Part shown: positions 1 to 9,633 of the stretch, piece by piece | How positions within the stretch are numbered: position 1 is the stretch's first letter | Layout: every line of letters begins with the position of its first letter | From: Ceratothoa steindachneri | Taxonomy: Eukaryota; Arthropoda; Malacostraca; Isopoda; Cymothoidae | DNA length: 64,000 bases | Direction: 5' to 3' | Assembly: GCA_963969495.1 (NCBI GenBank) | Contig: OZ018333.1 | Coordinates: 15,773,937-15,837,936 of the forward strand | The notes under the pieces: model-generated | The model's input: the letters and a program-made list of their open reading frames with translations, nothing else | Told to the model about the DNA's origin: nothing | Database searches by the model: none | Made by a program: the position numbers and the translations under genes

Positions 1-154
1 GTTTCTTGGGCATAGGTTAGTGAGAATGGGATACGAGAGTTGGATAAGTTTATTGAGAAAGTGCAGGCCTTTTCCTAAGCCAGTGAGAGTAAGGTAGCTT
101 CAGAGGAAATTAATCAGGAACTGCTCTGGCATTATGAAACCACTGAATGAATGA

Positions 155-640
155 ATGGATAAAAAAGGAAGTGTAGTGATTAGGTGGACAGATAGTATGA
201 ATAGGATGTATGAAGAACTGAAACAGGCTGCAGTTGAGGATGTTGAGTTAGCATACCCCGATTACAGTGAGAATGCCATACCACTCAAGTTGTATACAGA
301 TCCAAGTGAATATTGCATGGGTGGTTGCTTGGTACAAGAGCAGTATATGAATGGGGAGTATGGAAGAAGAATAATTGGGTATGTGTCAAAGGCTTTGAAA
401 GCAGCAGAGTGGAAGTATTTGACTATTCAGCGAGAGTTAGCAGCTATAAGGTATTCTATAAAAGTGTTGCAGCCATTTTTGTATGTGGTGAAGTTTATGA
501 TCAAGACTTATCTGCAGCGAATGAGATTGGTGGACAGTAGAGTGGCAAGAACTTTGGAAGATATGCGTGATTTTTTAGTATGGGATTGAATATATGTGCT
601 AGGGGAAAGGAATGGTGTGGCTGATTTAATATCTCGGTTC
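155..640 (+). pseudogene. Gypsy RNase H domain fragment
   Basis: The translation contains the gypsy RNase H pattern: LYTDPSEYCMGGCLVQ (first catalytic Asp with the GGCLVQ strand), then RRIIGYVSKALKAAEWKYLTIQRELAAI, here split as IIGYVSKAL, EWKYLTIQRELAAI (catalytic Glu helix), and FLYVVKFMIKT where the TDH motif is expected. The canonical D of TDH is not visible, so the active site looks damaged. The frame closes with TGA at 587-589, but the same frame continues through YVLGERNGVADLISR, the conserved end of this domain. The domain degrades RNA in the RNA/DNA hybrid during reverse transcription. The annotated start at 155 is only the first Met after a stop; the true polyprotein begins upstream. 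Confidence 0.8.
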
Positions 641-699
641 CCTGGTGCAGTAGAAGTGAGTGATTGTGTTGTGAATGATCCAGAATACTTGCCTAAAGG

Positions 700-1090
700 G
701 ATTATGAAAGTGAGAGATAATAAGGGTGGAGGTGATTCTTTGTTTGAAAGTGTGTGGAATGAACTACAAGATTTGAAAGTTGATGGGTTGAAAGTTAGAG
801 TTCCTGAGACAGTGGATGAATTAAGGAAGGAGGTATGTAAGAAGCCTAATGTAATTGGTGTAGCCAAGGTGCGGAACTACATGGAAGAATTGAAGGCAAT
901 TCTTATGCCTGGAGTTCTGCCTTTCCAGGAAGTTCTAATTGTAGTGAGTAGAATGTATGGGGTCATTGTATATGTGCACTATGGGTATGAGAAACCATTA
1001 GTGTATAATGATTTGAGAGATGGCGTGACTGATGAGTATGGACTGCATTTGCAATGTTTGAGTGGTATTCATTATAATTGGGTTGCTGAG
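700..1090 (+). pseudogene. OTU-like cysteine protease domain inside gypsy element, catalytic Cys replaced
   Basis: Between the RNase H end and the protease the frame reads GGGDSLFESVWNEL, then a helix with LRKEVCKKP, then PGVLPFQEVLIVVSRMYGV, and finally LHLQCLSGIHYNWV. This follows the OTU fold plan: DGxCLF active-site loop, LR helix, hydrophobic helix before a strand, and HYN with the catalytic His. OTU enzymes cleave ubiquitin or act as polyprotein proteases. Here the DGxC motif reads G-G-D-S, so the nucleophile codon at 737-739 is TCT (Ser), while the His near 1070 is kept. The copy should therefore be inactive. I judged homology by eye only; a profile search would decide it. Confidence 0.6.
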
Positions 1091-1174
1091 AAAAAGTCAT
1101 ATGAAAGAAGGGCGTATGACAAAAAAGAAGAAACTAAGGAATGTATTGGAGAAAGTGAATTTTGGGAAGAGCAT

Positions 1175-1615
1175 GTTTGTTTGGCAGATAAGATCTGTGT
1201 AAATCTGATAGTGTATTGTGAGCATGGAGGCCCTCGAATGATGGAAGTGAAAGTGGGTGAGCATGTCTTCTGTGGACTAATAAACACTAGAGCCCAGATC
1301 TCATTAGTAAATGCAAGAATGGTAGGAAAATATAAAGCATTGATGAATGGAGTATGAATGTCAGTGAAGTTAAGAATAAGGGGTTTTGGTAAAGGTAGAG
1401 TCATTGCATGAGAGAAAGTACGCTTGCTGGTTAGTCTTGGGAATGACTTGAATGTAGAGAATGAATTTGTGATATTGAATGATGAGCAAATGCCATGTTG
1501 TTTCCTACTCGGAATAGATTTCTTGAGAATGAATGGATTGTCCTTGGATGCTGAGAGTGATTGTGTGATGAAAGGGAATCAGGAGATTGTTAAGATAAAT
1601 GTTGGATCGAAGTAG
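1175..1615 (+). pseudogene. Retropepsin-like aspartic protease fragment downstream of RNase H
   Basis: The frame reads MEVKVGEHVFCGLINTRAQISLVN, where FCGLINTRAQISL matches the retropepsin flap-strand plan L-D-T-G-A-Q-x-S-L with D-T-G changed to N-T-R, so the catalytic Asp is lost. About 200 bp further the same frame gives FVILNDEQMPCCFLLGIDFL, matching the retropepsin C-terminal hydrophobic LG-x-DFL element. Two in-frame TGA codons separate these pieces (1355 and about 1409) and the frame ends in TAG at 1613-1615. The position after RNase H rather than before RT is the odd point of this element. Confidence 0.65.
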
Positions 1616-1718
1616 GTTATGAATTTTAGTGGGATGATTCAATTGGAAATGGCGGATGAAAATGAAGTTTTGATTGATGATGATATTTTGGAAATGCAAG
1701 ATGTGTCCAATAATTTAA

Positions 1719-1787
1719 GAACATAAGAACATAAGAAAAGAAGGAGACTGCAAAAGACCATTCATGGCCTACACTTGGCAGCTCCTG
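1719..1787 (+). repeat. Short interspersed repeat, about 69 bp, inserted in G1
   Basis: A block beginning AACATAAGAACATAAGAAA and ending in ACTTGGCAGCTCCTGA interrupts G1. The related fragment at 30957-31257 runs straight across this site (CCAATAATTCAAGAGCTAAG), so it gives an empty-site allele. A near copy on the minus strand lies at 37474-37540. I know similar ACATAAGAACATAAG repeats from decapod sequence, but cannot verify that here. No target duplication longer than about 3 bp is visible. Confidence 0.75.
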
Positions 1788-1842
1788 AGAGCTAAGGATG
1801 TGTATTGAGAAGAGGATTAGCTTGAATGAATGGCCTGAATAA

Positions 1843-2490
1843 TTGAATGGGTTTAAGAGGTATGCAAGGGATTTTGTGATATGTATGGATGTGATAAATT
1901 ATGTAAAACACCATAAGGATGGAGATGATGTTCTTGTGCCTGTGATGTCTTTAGTTGGTATGATAGGGCTAATGAAAGTTATGCATGATAGTCTTGGACA
2001 CATGGGTAAGTTTAAGTTATGGGAGTATGAAAGAAAGGGTATTTCATCCATGTCTGTTGACTGTTGTGAATGATGTTGCTACCACATGTAAAAGTTGTCA
2101 GAGGTGAAAGATTCAAGGTGTGCAGGCAAAAACCCTGTTGTTGAAAATTGATGTAAATGAGCCATATGAGATGGTAGTTATTGACTGTGTGTCTTTGCTG
2201 AGGATGAGTGCTGGGGATGTTGGTATGATTGTGATGCTGGACCATATGAGTAAGTTTGCATACACTGCACCTGTGAAGGATAAGAGTGTGACTGTTGCAT
2301 GAGTGGTGGAGCAGTTGCTTTTTCCAATTGTATATTATAGCCAAAGAAGTGTCTGAGTGATAATGGTCCAGAGTTTGTTGGGGAAGCATTTGAACGAATG
2401 TTGTGAGAGAATGGGGTTGAGCATATAAGAACAACCCTGTATATGCCCTCCTGAAATGAGTTAGCAGAGACGACAGTGCAAACGTAGTGT
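1843..2490 (+). pseudogene. Gypsy integrase fragment (zinc-binding and catalytic core), broken
   Basis: The H2C2 zinc-binding region is visible as HDSLGHMGKFKLWEYERKG followed, after a frameshift, by ATTCKSCQR. The catalytic core follows: EMVVIDCVSLLRMSAGDVGMI with the first Asp, then after a second frameshift LSDNGPEFVGEAFERML with the second Asp, and NELAETT with the catalytic Glu. All three DDE residues can be seen, but the frame carries TGA at 2105, 2300, 2404 and 2452 and TAG at 2485. The enzyme would insert the cDNA copy into the chromosome. The sequence ends in unrelated A/T-rich DNA after about 2540, and no chromodomain or LTR is seen. Confidence 0.75.
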
Positions 2491-2540
2491 GAGATGTTGC
2501 TAATGATGAGTGAGTATGATTGGGATATTGAAGTGGGCAA

Positions 2541-3789
2541 ATGTCCTACAAACTATTTTTTATGTCTACCTCTCCCCTTCAATTTTCCTTGAAGTTAAAA
2601 GAAACCTTTCTGTTTCAGGATGTTGTGTGTGCAACCCTGTATGATTGTATGGGCTTAATACTTTTCCTTGTCGGCTTGTATTCATTGGCTGCACTTATTT
2701 TTCTACTAGGGCCCTCTCAGGTAAAACATTATGCTTTGCATGGCTTCTTTTTTTATTGTTCTGGTTGTCTTGCATGACACTGATTAATTTTTATTATACC
2801 TGTATGAATTCTTGCCAATAGTTTAATTTATGTAAAGTTAAAAGCCAATTATTTTTCATTTTTTTAGGGCAAGGAAGTTTTACCAAAGGAAACTCTAGCC
2901 CCAAGGAAACATAAGCCCCAAGGAAACTTTAGTCCCGAGGAAACTTTAACCCAAAGGAAATTGAGCAACGCTCGTCATTTACCCTGATTTGGAAATTTGA
3001 AAATTGTTAAATGTAATATCTCTTATCGGGATTGTACTGCATCTAGAGAAAACTGTATAGTGTCAATTTTCTTTATGTACAATTGATTCCGGTTGAGAAA
3101 AGTGTCCTGGAGTTTAGCAAGTGACCTCAATAAGTCAATCTAGAACTATTTTGTACTCATTATATTCTCAAAACTAGTCTTGTGACTGTGTTCACTGTCT
3201 ATGTTGTGCTACTGTGGGCTTGGCTCTTGTTAGGCTAGAAGTCCAGAAGAAAGCATAGAGCACTTTAAAAATAATTGTAGGTTACTATTTTTCAGAAAGT
3301 AACCAGTATCCCTGTATCCAATTTTGGTTTCATTGCATTTTGATCACACACTCGCCTGACTCATTTCTGTTCATGAGTAATAATTACTAACCAGTTGTAA
3401 TCCCTCTTGACTTTGATCTTTGTCTATTCTGGTTCCTAGTGTGTGGATCAAAATGCAAATATATATGAATATTTGTTCTGGTTTCTAAATATAAATATTT
3501 GTAAATAATTAGGGTTGTAGATTTAATAGGGTAAATAACTTTTTTTTTCCGTATTAAATTTAAGCTTAAGGATTTCTAGTCTTTTCTCTTTTGAATGTTA
3601 GGACCTGGATTGTCAGATTTGGTTGCCAGAATATAAAGGTGGTGCCCAGAGGATAAGTGGCAGATTACCAACCAAGATCTTTAGATTGAGTTGGGAATTA
3701 TATGTAGAGGATTGTCCTGAGTAACCAACAGAATTTGCTACATTTAAATCTTTGGTGCCCAGACCTGGGACCAAATATTTTAGAAGCTC
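2541..3789. other. A/T-rich spacer, possible LTR or leader of G2
   Basis: No supported gene lies here. The stretch holds the 17-bp tandem repeat at 2872-2966. Just before the G2 gag start there are two TGGTGCCCAGA strings, near 3640 and 3752. Such a TGG-starting string could be a primer binding site, but I could not define LTR ends. Confidence 0.4.
2872..2966 (+). repeat. Imperfect 17-bp tandem repeat, about 5.5 units
   Basis: Units of the form AGGAAACTTTAGCCCCA start at 2872, 2887, 2904, 2921, 2938 and 2955 (last unit partial, first shortened). Four central units are exactly 17 bp with few differences. Confidence 0.85.
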
Positions 3790-3813
3790 TTGATTTGGTT
3801 TCTACTGGAATTC

Positions 3814-5118
3814 AGGATGGATCTCTTGACATGTTCTCAAGAGCATGGGAATGCCTTTGAGGATGCAACTCAAATTGAGCTCTTAAACCTCATTGAGCAA
3901 CAGAAGAGGGATATTGCTGCTAAAGATTCAGCGATTTCCGAGATGAGGCAATTGCATGAGTTGCAATTCCGAATGGCTGCTTTAAAAAGCTTTAAGTCTG
4001 TATTTACAAGTACTTCAGTGACTTTAACTGATTCTATTCCTCTTAGGACTACCCCAAATGTGGCTTTTTGTACTAATTTGATTAGTAGTTACATGTCAAC
4101 ATGAGCTGCTTGGCCCAGTGAAATTTCCTGCTGTTTTTCCCCAATAAATGTAATTGAACCCTGATACAAATATGGCATACTCTCAGCATTTACCAAAATC
4201 TTCAGAGTTGCCTTTAAAATCAAAAATTAGTATTGGACCTGGTGGTGAGGATACAGCCATTCTAATTGACTTGTCATCTTCCACTGATGAAGATACTGAA
4301 GGTACTGAAGAGAGTGATGATGGTTCTCGTGGTGCGAATAGTATAAATCAGAGATGCAAGAAGTGGCTGATTTATTGGTAGGTTGTGGTGCTCCAAAGCC
4401 TGAAGGATATGCACTTAATTCTGGTCGGTCTTTTGATAGATTTTTGGACTCTTTTGAGGCTTATTGTTGCAGCCATTACTATAGTAAACAAAAATCTTGG
4501 TGGACTCCTGAATTGGGACGATTCTTGAAGGGGGAGGCTCTTCAGGTATCTTGTGCTTGCGGTGGACCTGATCTCTAGATGGTGAGGGATTACACATTTT
4601 AGCTATTAGATTGGAACATTTGTACCGGAATGCTTATCCTAACAAGTCCTTGGATGGGAAAGATTTGAAGGGATGTCTAGTCGATGCTTTACCAAAAAGT
4701 GTAGTAGATGGCTTAGAGCGAGATCTAGCCCTTCTGAGAGCAGCAAATGGTCAACAGAACACCTGGCATGATGTTCTTTCGGAACATCTCCCCAGCTCAG
4801 CCTTGGGCAGGTGCCCAGAATACACATGTAAACATGAAAGTATCTGCTGCAGGGATGAATCATGCTTATGAGACACTTTTTTGGTCAAGGTCCAAATCTC
4901 ACCATTCAAAGTCTCCAAAAACATTCCCTAGATGTAATTGGTGCAAGAAACCTGGCCATGTCTTTAAGGAATGTCACTGTCATCTGAATCAATGTCCTAT
5001 GTGTGGCAACCCAGATCACTTTGTGAAGAATTGCCCACAGCCTAAACAGAATTTTCCTAAGATTGTAGAAGCTTCTGGAATAAGAACCAGTTCATCTTCT
5101 AGTAGTGATAATGTATAA
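3814..5118 (+). pseudogene. G2 gag with two CCHC zinc knuckles, fragmented
   Basis: An N-terminal segment begins at ATG 3814 (MDLLTCSQEHGN) with a short coiled-coil-like helix. After shifts come an acidic linker (STDEDTEGTEESDD) and capsid-like text (FDRFLDSFEAYCCSHYYSK, then GRFLKGEAL). At 4930-5035 there are two knuckles, CNWCKKPGHVFKEC and CPMCGNPDHFVKNC, both CX2CX4HX4C. Gag would coat the RNA genome and bind it through the knuckles. Several frames are needed to read it, so this is a pseudogene. The ends are approximate. Confidence 0.75.
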
Positions 5119-5233
5119 GGTGCTCGGAAAGAGGATCCCATACTCATCATCAAGGTCAAACCTTCAGAAGAGACTCTGTAAATAAAAAGTCTCCTTTAAA
5201 CTAAGACCCTCTGGTGTAAGTGATAGGGTTACA

Positions 5234-6158
5234 GTGGAGGATAAGACTACTAATACTGTACCTTGTGAAGCTACCCTGTCTAAATGTAATATGGATGAGG
5301 AAGAGTTAGGCCAGGTTGAGGCTATGGTCGCTCACATAATAAATTTCAAGACTCCTGAAGATGAGAAGATTGATTTAGAAAGGAAAAATAATCTTGATGA
5401 AAACATTGACTCCCATGTTCTTAAGTCAACTGAACCTGAATTTGTTCAAGACAATAATTGTTTTCTATTAAATGAAACCCCTTTCTTGAGTGAGCTAGAA
5501 GAAATTTCTGAACCTCAGGTCTGTGAAACTTGTTCTGAGATTGTAGTTGCTTCAGATGATGTTTTTTATGGAACAGATACCACTTCACTCCAAGAGTCAA
5601 CTGATTTTAATGCTATTTTACGTGCAGTTAAGAGAGTTAACTATGCACATCTGAGACTAGTTGAACTTATGAAAGTGCCTATTTCTTTTATGCAATATGA
5701 TGATGATCAATGTTGGAATGCTCTTATTGACTCAGGAGGTGATGTGAATTTACTTTGTGAGGATGTTGCAATTGAATTAGGATTAAGGATTGTGCTATGT
5801 GGTGGTGCATTGGAAGGTTTGGGAACTATAGAAGAATCTATACTGGGAAGTCACCTTGTTACCTGTTTTGCATGGAAGACAGTTTAAACCAACTAAATTC
5901 CTTGTTGTTCCTGAGGAAGGTCTGACTGAAACTGTGGTTCTTGGTAGTGAATCTCTTGAGGATAATGGCATTTTGGTGGGCAATGCTAAGAAGTGTCTGA
6001 GTACTGTGAACCCAGAAGATGGTTCAAAGTGGGATTTTTATGTTTCTGATGAGGTATCTTGGAACCAAATATATTATGCTTTACAAGTCACTGCACCGAG
6101 AGTGTTAAATTACCAAGTGGGAACCTGTAATGATACCAATTTCTGTGGACTATCCTGA
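5234..6158 (+). pseudogene. G2 retropepsin region, broken
   Basis: An acidic N-terminal stretch of about 130 residues leads into CWNALIDSGGDVNLLCEDVA, a retropepsin active site with D-S-G followed by a hydrophobic strand. About 45 residues on, a second frame continues with KFLVVPEEGLTETVVLG. The D-S-G triad is intact, but the frame stops at 5885-5887 and resumes shifted at 5856. The function in the element is cleavage of the Gag-Pol precursor. No OTU-like sequence is present here, unlike G1. Confidence 0.7.
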
Positions 6159-6202
6159 AGGGCAGTTGCCTGTTCAATGTAAATCTTGTTCTGTCTATTT
6201 TT

Positions 6203-6930
6203 GTGATAGTTATGAAATACCACTGGTATTTCTGGCCTTATGTCCATGAAAAGTCTTCTATCCTGGTTAAAAGTAAGGCATCTGCTTGCATAATGAAGGG
6301 AGATCTTTTGGGCAAGAGGTATTCAGTATATGTTGTAGACTTACTTGAAGATGAATCCGAAGAAAGCACCATTTCTCTTGATGAGACTATAATTCAGGCT
6401 ATATCTAATAATTCTCTTGCTGATGATTTGCTACCTAAGCAAATGGATGAATTCAGAAATATGCTTTTTCGTCATCTTCCAGTTATAAGTTGTGGTGATG
6501 ATGTTGGCAAGTGTGCGGGTACCCCTATAAAGATTTATCTATATGATGAGACTCCAATTTTCCAACATCTGCAGTGTTTTAGTCCCCCCATAACAGAAGC
6601 TATTGAACAGCAATGTCAGGAATTGCATTCATTGGACTTTATTGAACTGAGTATGATGCCCTGGTCATCCCCAGTGGTTTCTGTCATTAAACCTGATAGA
6701 TTTATTCAACTTTGTGTCGACTACCAAAAATTGAATAAGGTGACTATTTCAAATCCTTTTCCTATAGCTAAGATTGCTGATTCTGTATTTGGATTACATG
6801 GAGTTAAATACTTCACTTGTTTAGATTTAGTACGTGAGTACTATCAGTTACCTTTACATGAAGACAGTAAGAAATTCACTGCATTCTCTATCGTTTATGG
6901 ACATTGGCAGTTCAAACATTTGTCTATTTA
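6203..6930 (+). pseudogene. G2 reverse transcriptase N-terminal half, truncated
   Basis: The open frame gives gypsy RT motifs in order: SLDFIELSMMPWSSPVVSV, CVDYQKLNKVTISNPFPI, and the catalytic strand YFTCLDLVREYYQLPL with motif A Asp, then KKFTAFSIVYGHWQFKHL. The next expected strand (PFGL) and the YxDD box are absent, because the CR1-like LINE starts at once. This part alone is uninterrupted over about 240 codons, better kept than gag. Confidence 0.85.
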
Positions 6931-8150
6931 AACCAGAAATGAACTAAATAAGATTATTAAGAAGACCAAAAGAACAGCAGAAATTAATTTAGCTAAAAAT
7001 AATAGTAGAGATAAAAAAAATTCTTTAACTATTATAGAATCAATAATAAATCTAACCATGATAAAATAGGGCCTATTAAATATGAAGGGGTTTTTGAAAG
7101 AATCTGATGAGGAAATTGTAGAGGTCCTTAATGATCATTTTGCTTCAGTATTCACAGAAGAGAAACCAGTTAAACTAATTGATGATAATTCTAGGTCAAG
7201 TAGTGATAAATTCTATTAATGTAGACAGAGACGAAATTAAAGGGCTTATAATGCAGTTAAATACTAGTAAGGCATCTGGCCCTGACAACATTCATTCTAG
7301 GATACTCAAAGAAAGTGTAGAAAGTATTGCAGTAGCTCTTGAGAAGATATTTATAAAATCACTAGAGTCTGGAGAAATACCAAATGATTGGAAATTGGCA
7401 AATGTAGTGCCAATTTTTAAAAAGGGAAGCAAAGAGGACCCATATAACTTTAGACCGGTAAGCTTAACTTCTATAGTCTGTAAAATTCTTGAGAAGATAG
7501 TTAAGAAGGAAATTTCTGATCATCTAGAGAGTAGCGGGTTAATTAATGATGCTCAGCATAGTTTTAGAAAAGGTAGATCGTGTTTAACTAATTTACTGGA
7601 TTTTATGGATTATGTAACTAAAGAATTAGATAGGGGTGAGAAATTTGATGTGATCTACTTAGATTTCAGCAAAGCTTTTGATAAGGTTCCACATAGAAGA
7701 CTAGTTTATAAATTAAAGTTGCATGGGATATGTGGGAAAGTTTTAAATTAGATAAATGAATGGCTGAATGATAGGAAACAGAGAGTTGTACTGAATGGAG
7801 TGAGGTCAGAGTGGAGAAATGTTATTAGTGGCGTACCTCAGGGATCAGTTTTAGGGCCCTTTATTATTTATAATCTATGTAAATGATCTTGGGCAAGGTG
7901 TAAATAGCAAAGTGTCAATTTTTGCTGATGACACTAAATTGGCAGCTGCAGTCTCTTTAAAGAGGTTGAGGGTAGCTTTAAAGTGCAGGGTGACTTAAAT
8001 AAGTTGTTAGCTTGGGCTCAGAAGTAACAGATGACTTTAAACCTTAATAAATGCAAAGTTATTAACATGGGGAGAGATAATAGGGAATTTAGCTATGAGA
8101 TGGATGGGTATTGGCTTTATTCAGTTGAAGACAAGAAGGACTTTAGGAGT
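6931..8150 (+). pseudogene. CR1-A reverse transcriptase part
   Basis: The best frame (7179-7751) gives the CR1/L2-type RT N-terminal half: TSKASGPDNIHSRILKES, DWKLANVVPIFKKGS, NFRPVSLTSIVCKILEK, HSFRKGRSCLTNLLDF, and motif A FDVIYLDFSKAFDKVPH. After a TAG at 7749 the frame resumes with the GVPQGS strand near 7830 and FADDTKLAA near 7920, so the FADD box is readable. Stops and small indels make it non-functional. Confidence 0.85.
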
Positions 8151-8513
8151 TATCGCAACTTTTCTGTTTATTTTTAATTGTGAAATTGGTCACTGGGAAC
8201 AATTTGAAAAAGAAATTGCAAGAAGAAAAATTAAATTAAATTTTAAATGAAAGATAGGCTGTAATATAAACTTAGTAAAACAATAAAATTCTCAACTTAC
8301 TTTCTGTAATATAAGGTGGTTATTAAATATCCCATTCACAGTGTCTAGGTATAATATGCCTAAAGGATCCTAATAGGTAGCTATTATTAATAAATGACAG
8401 CTAAATATATACTTAGCCTGTGAAATGGTGATTAATCTTGATCTTGGAGCAAGATAATGGCTTATTTATCCATTAATATTTACTAAACTTAATCAAAATA
8501 GCTAAATTATTAT

Positions 8514-8535
8514 CATACGGCTTGCACGCCGTATG
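8514..8535. repeat. Perfect 8-bp-stem hairpin
   Basis: CATACGGC and GCCGTATG flank a 6-nt loop (TTGCAC). It lies inside the outer insertion and its role is unknown. Confidence 0.6.
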
Positions 8536-8738
8536 AATCAAAATTTAATAACTTGCGGGATTTTTAGTAGATATTTTACAGGGTCTGTATTTATGTCTTG
8601 ACACTGAGTCGTAGTAGAGAAAAAAACTGCTTCTCAGTTCACCAGGATCTGTGTGAAGTGGCAACTCGAAACAATACACTTTTGCAAAACGCAATGATGA
8701 ACACTAATTAAAAGTTAATTAACCCAAGTCATTATTTC

Positions 8739-9533
8739 GGTAACACTTCAGATTCGGGGCGCATGGTAGATGGCGCTGTTAGTCGGCTACAATTTTGGGC
8801 TACAGCATATCTCTTATGACATCAGACGGGAGCGTCAGATGTGAACAATATAGGCGTAATATTTTTTAGGATATGAGTATATACTGGGGCGCTGCACCCC
8901 CCCAGACGCCTCCCAATTGATTGAAAGTCAGGATCATCGCAGGGTGGTCCTCCTGCAGTAATATCTCCCCCACGAGGAGTCCCCTTGAATTTACTGGGTT
9001 TTTTCTCCCCAACAGCTTTTTACTGGCAGAAAAACCTAACCCAATAACAAACAATTCTTACTTTTATAGGTTTCTTGATTAGTTTATGCGCCTCTAGATA
9101 ATCTAAAAGTTTTCCACGATCATACAAAGTAAAGCCGAATTCGAATAACAAAGAAGCACATGGAGAACACGAAAACACAATAACAAAAGAAAAACATTTG
9201 CGAAACGGGTCCTATTTATAAGCTACGATGTTGCCAGTAAGAAGCTGTTATCGTTCAGAGTAAAGAAAAAATACGAAAACAAAACAAGAAAAGGCATCAA
9301 GAAACCTAACCTAACTTAGAAAAAAACTATAAACGAGCAGAGCGCAGATATTTAGTAAATAATAGACTAAAAGTTACAAATCCCCAAAATAACAAAAAAA
9401 TATAACGCAGTAATTGGTCACATCTGACGCTACCGTCTGACGTCATAGGAGATATGCTGTAGCCCAAAATTGTAGCCGACTTACAGCGCCATCTACCATG
9501 CGCCCCGAATCTGAAGTATTACCATTATTACTA
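8739..9533. mobile_element. Non-autonomous TIR element (MITE-like), about 795 bp
   Basis: Long inverted arms of about 130 bp lie at 8739-8873 and 9398-9533. Both begin GGTAAYACTTCAGATTCG and contain GATGGCGCTG and GGGCTACAGCATATCTC. ATTATT occurs at both flanks (8731-8736 and 9534-9539), with two extra bases on the left. There is no transposase inside; the central 520 bp holds only short frames. The superfamily cannot be assigned with confidence. Confidence 0.75.
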
Positions 9534-9633
9534 CTACTCCCAACTTACTTTAATATAACAAGTAACTAAATTAAAATGAATGTCTAGGTACAATTTCCAC
9601 TTTCGTTTCACGGAGTAAAAAAATATTTACGAC

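Larger units (their letters stand above)
1..2540 (+). mobile_element. Degenerate Ty3/gypsy-like LTR retrotransposon copy G1
   Basis: The plus strand carries, in order, a gypsy-type RNase H, a linker with the GERNGVAD...SR motif that normally ends RNase H, an OTU-like domain, a retropepsin-like domain and an integrase. The RT part would lie left of the window. No LTR was identified. Positions 155 to 1615 stay in a single frame, broken by TGA at 587 and 1355 and by a third TGA near 1409. The integrase half needs frameshifts. CpG is scarce on this stretch. I see a dead, old copy, and the order of domains is unusual for gypsy elements. Confidence 0.8.
3790..6930 (+). mobile_element. Ty3/gypsy-like element G2 (gag, protease, truncated RT)
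   Basis: A second LTR-type element with the standard order gag, zinc knuckles, protease, RT. It is broken by stops and frameshifts. It ends abruptly inside RT, at the strand that precedes the YxDD box, exactly where the CR1-like LINE begins (6931). The remainder of RT, RNase H and integrase are not found to the right of that LINE. Confidence 0.8.
8151..9633. mobile_element. 1.48-kb insertion in CR1-A with AGGAGT flanking repeats
   Basis: The insertion is defined by comparison with CR1-B, which is uninterrupted here. Direct repeats AGGAGT flank it (8145-8150 and 9634-9639). Its outer ends are only loosely inverted (TCGCAA at the left, TTACGA at the right). It contains the inverted-repeat element at 8739-9533, so it is probably two nested insertions. 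A CAACTTACTT...GTCTAGGTA block occurs twice in direct orientation (8293-8354 and 9541-9592). No protein-coding content is recognised. Confidence 0.7.

Noticed and set aside
155..2487. TGA as a recoded (for example selenocysteine) codon in G1
   Set aside because: The positions are not Cys/Sec sites, TAG stops and frameshifts are also present, and CpG deamination explains the excess.
2541..2777. 78-codon ORF with hydrophobic segments after G1
   Set aside because: Single short frame in T-rich DNA with no support; likely chance.
8866..9054. 62-codon minus-strand ORF inside the MITE
   Set aside because: Short, no recognisable motif, and inside a non-autonomous element.
9290..9325. CCTAACCTAAC string as telomeric (TTAGG)n DNA
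   Set aside because: Only two units are present; chance in A/T-rich DNA or part of the TIR element.
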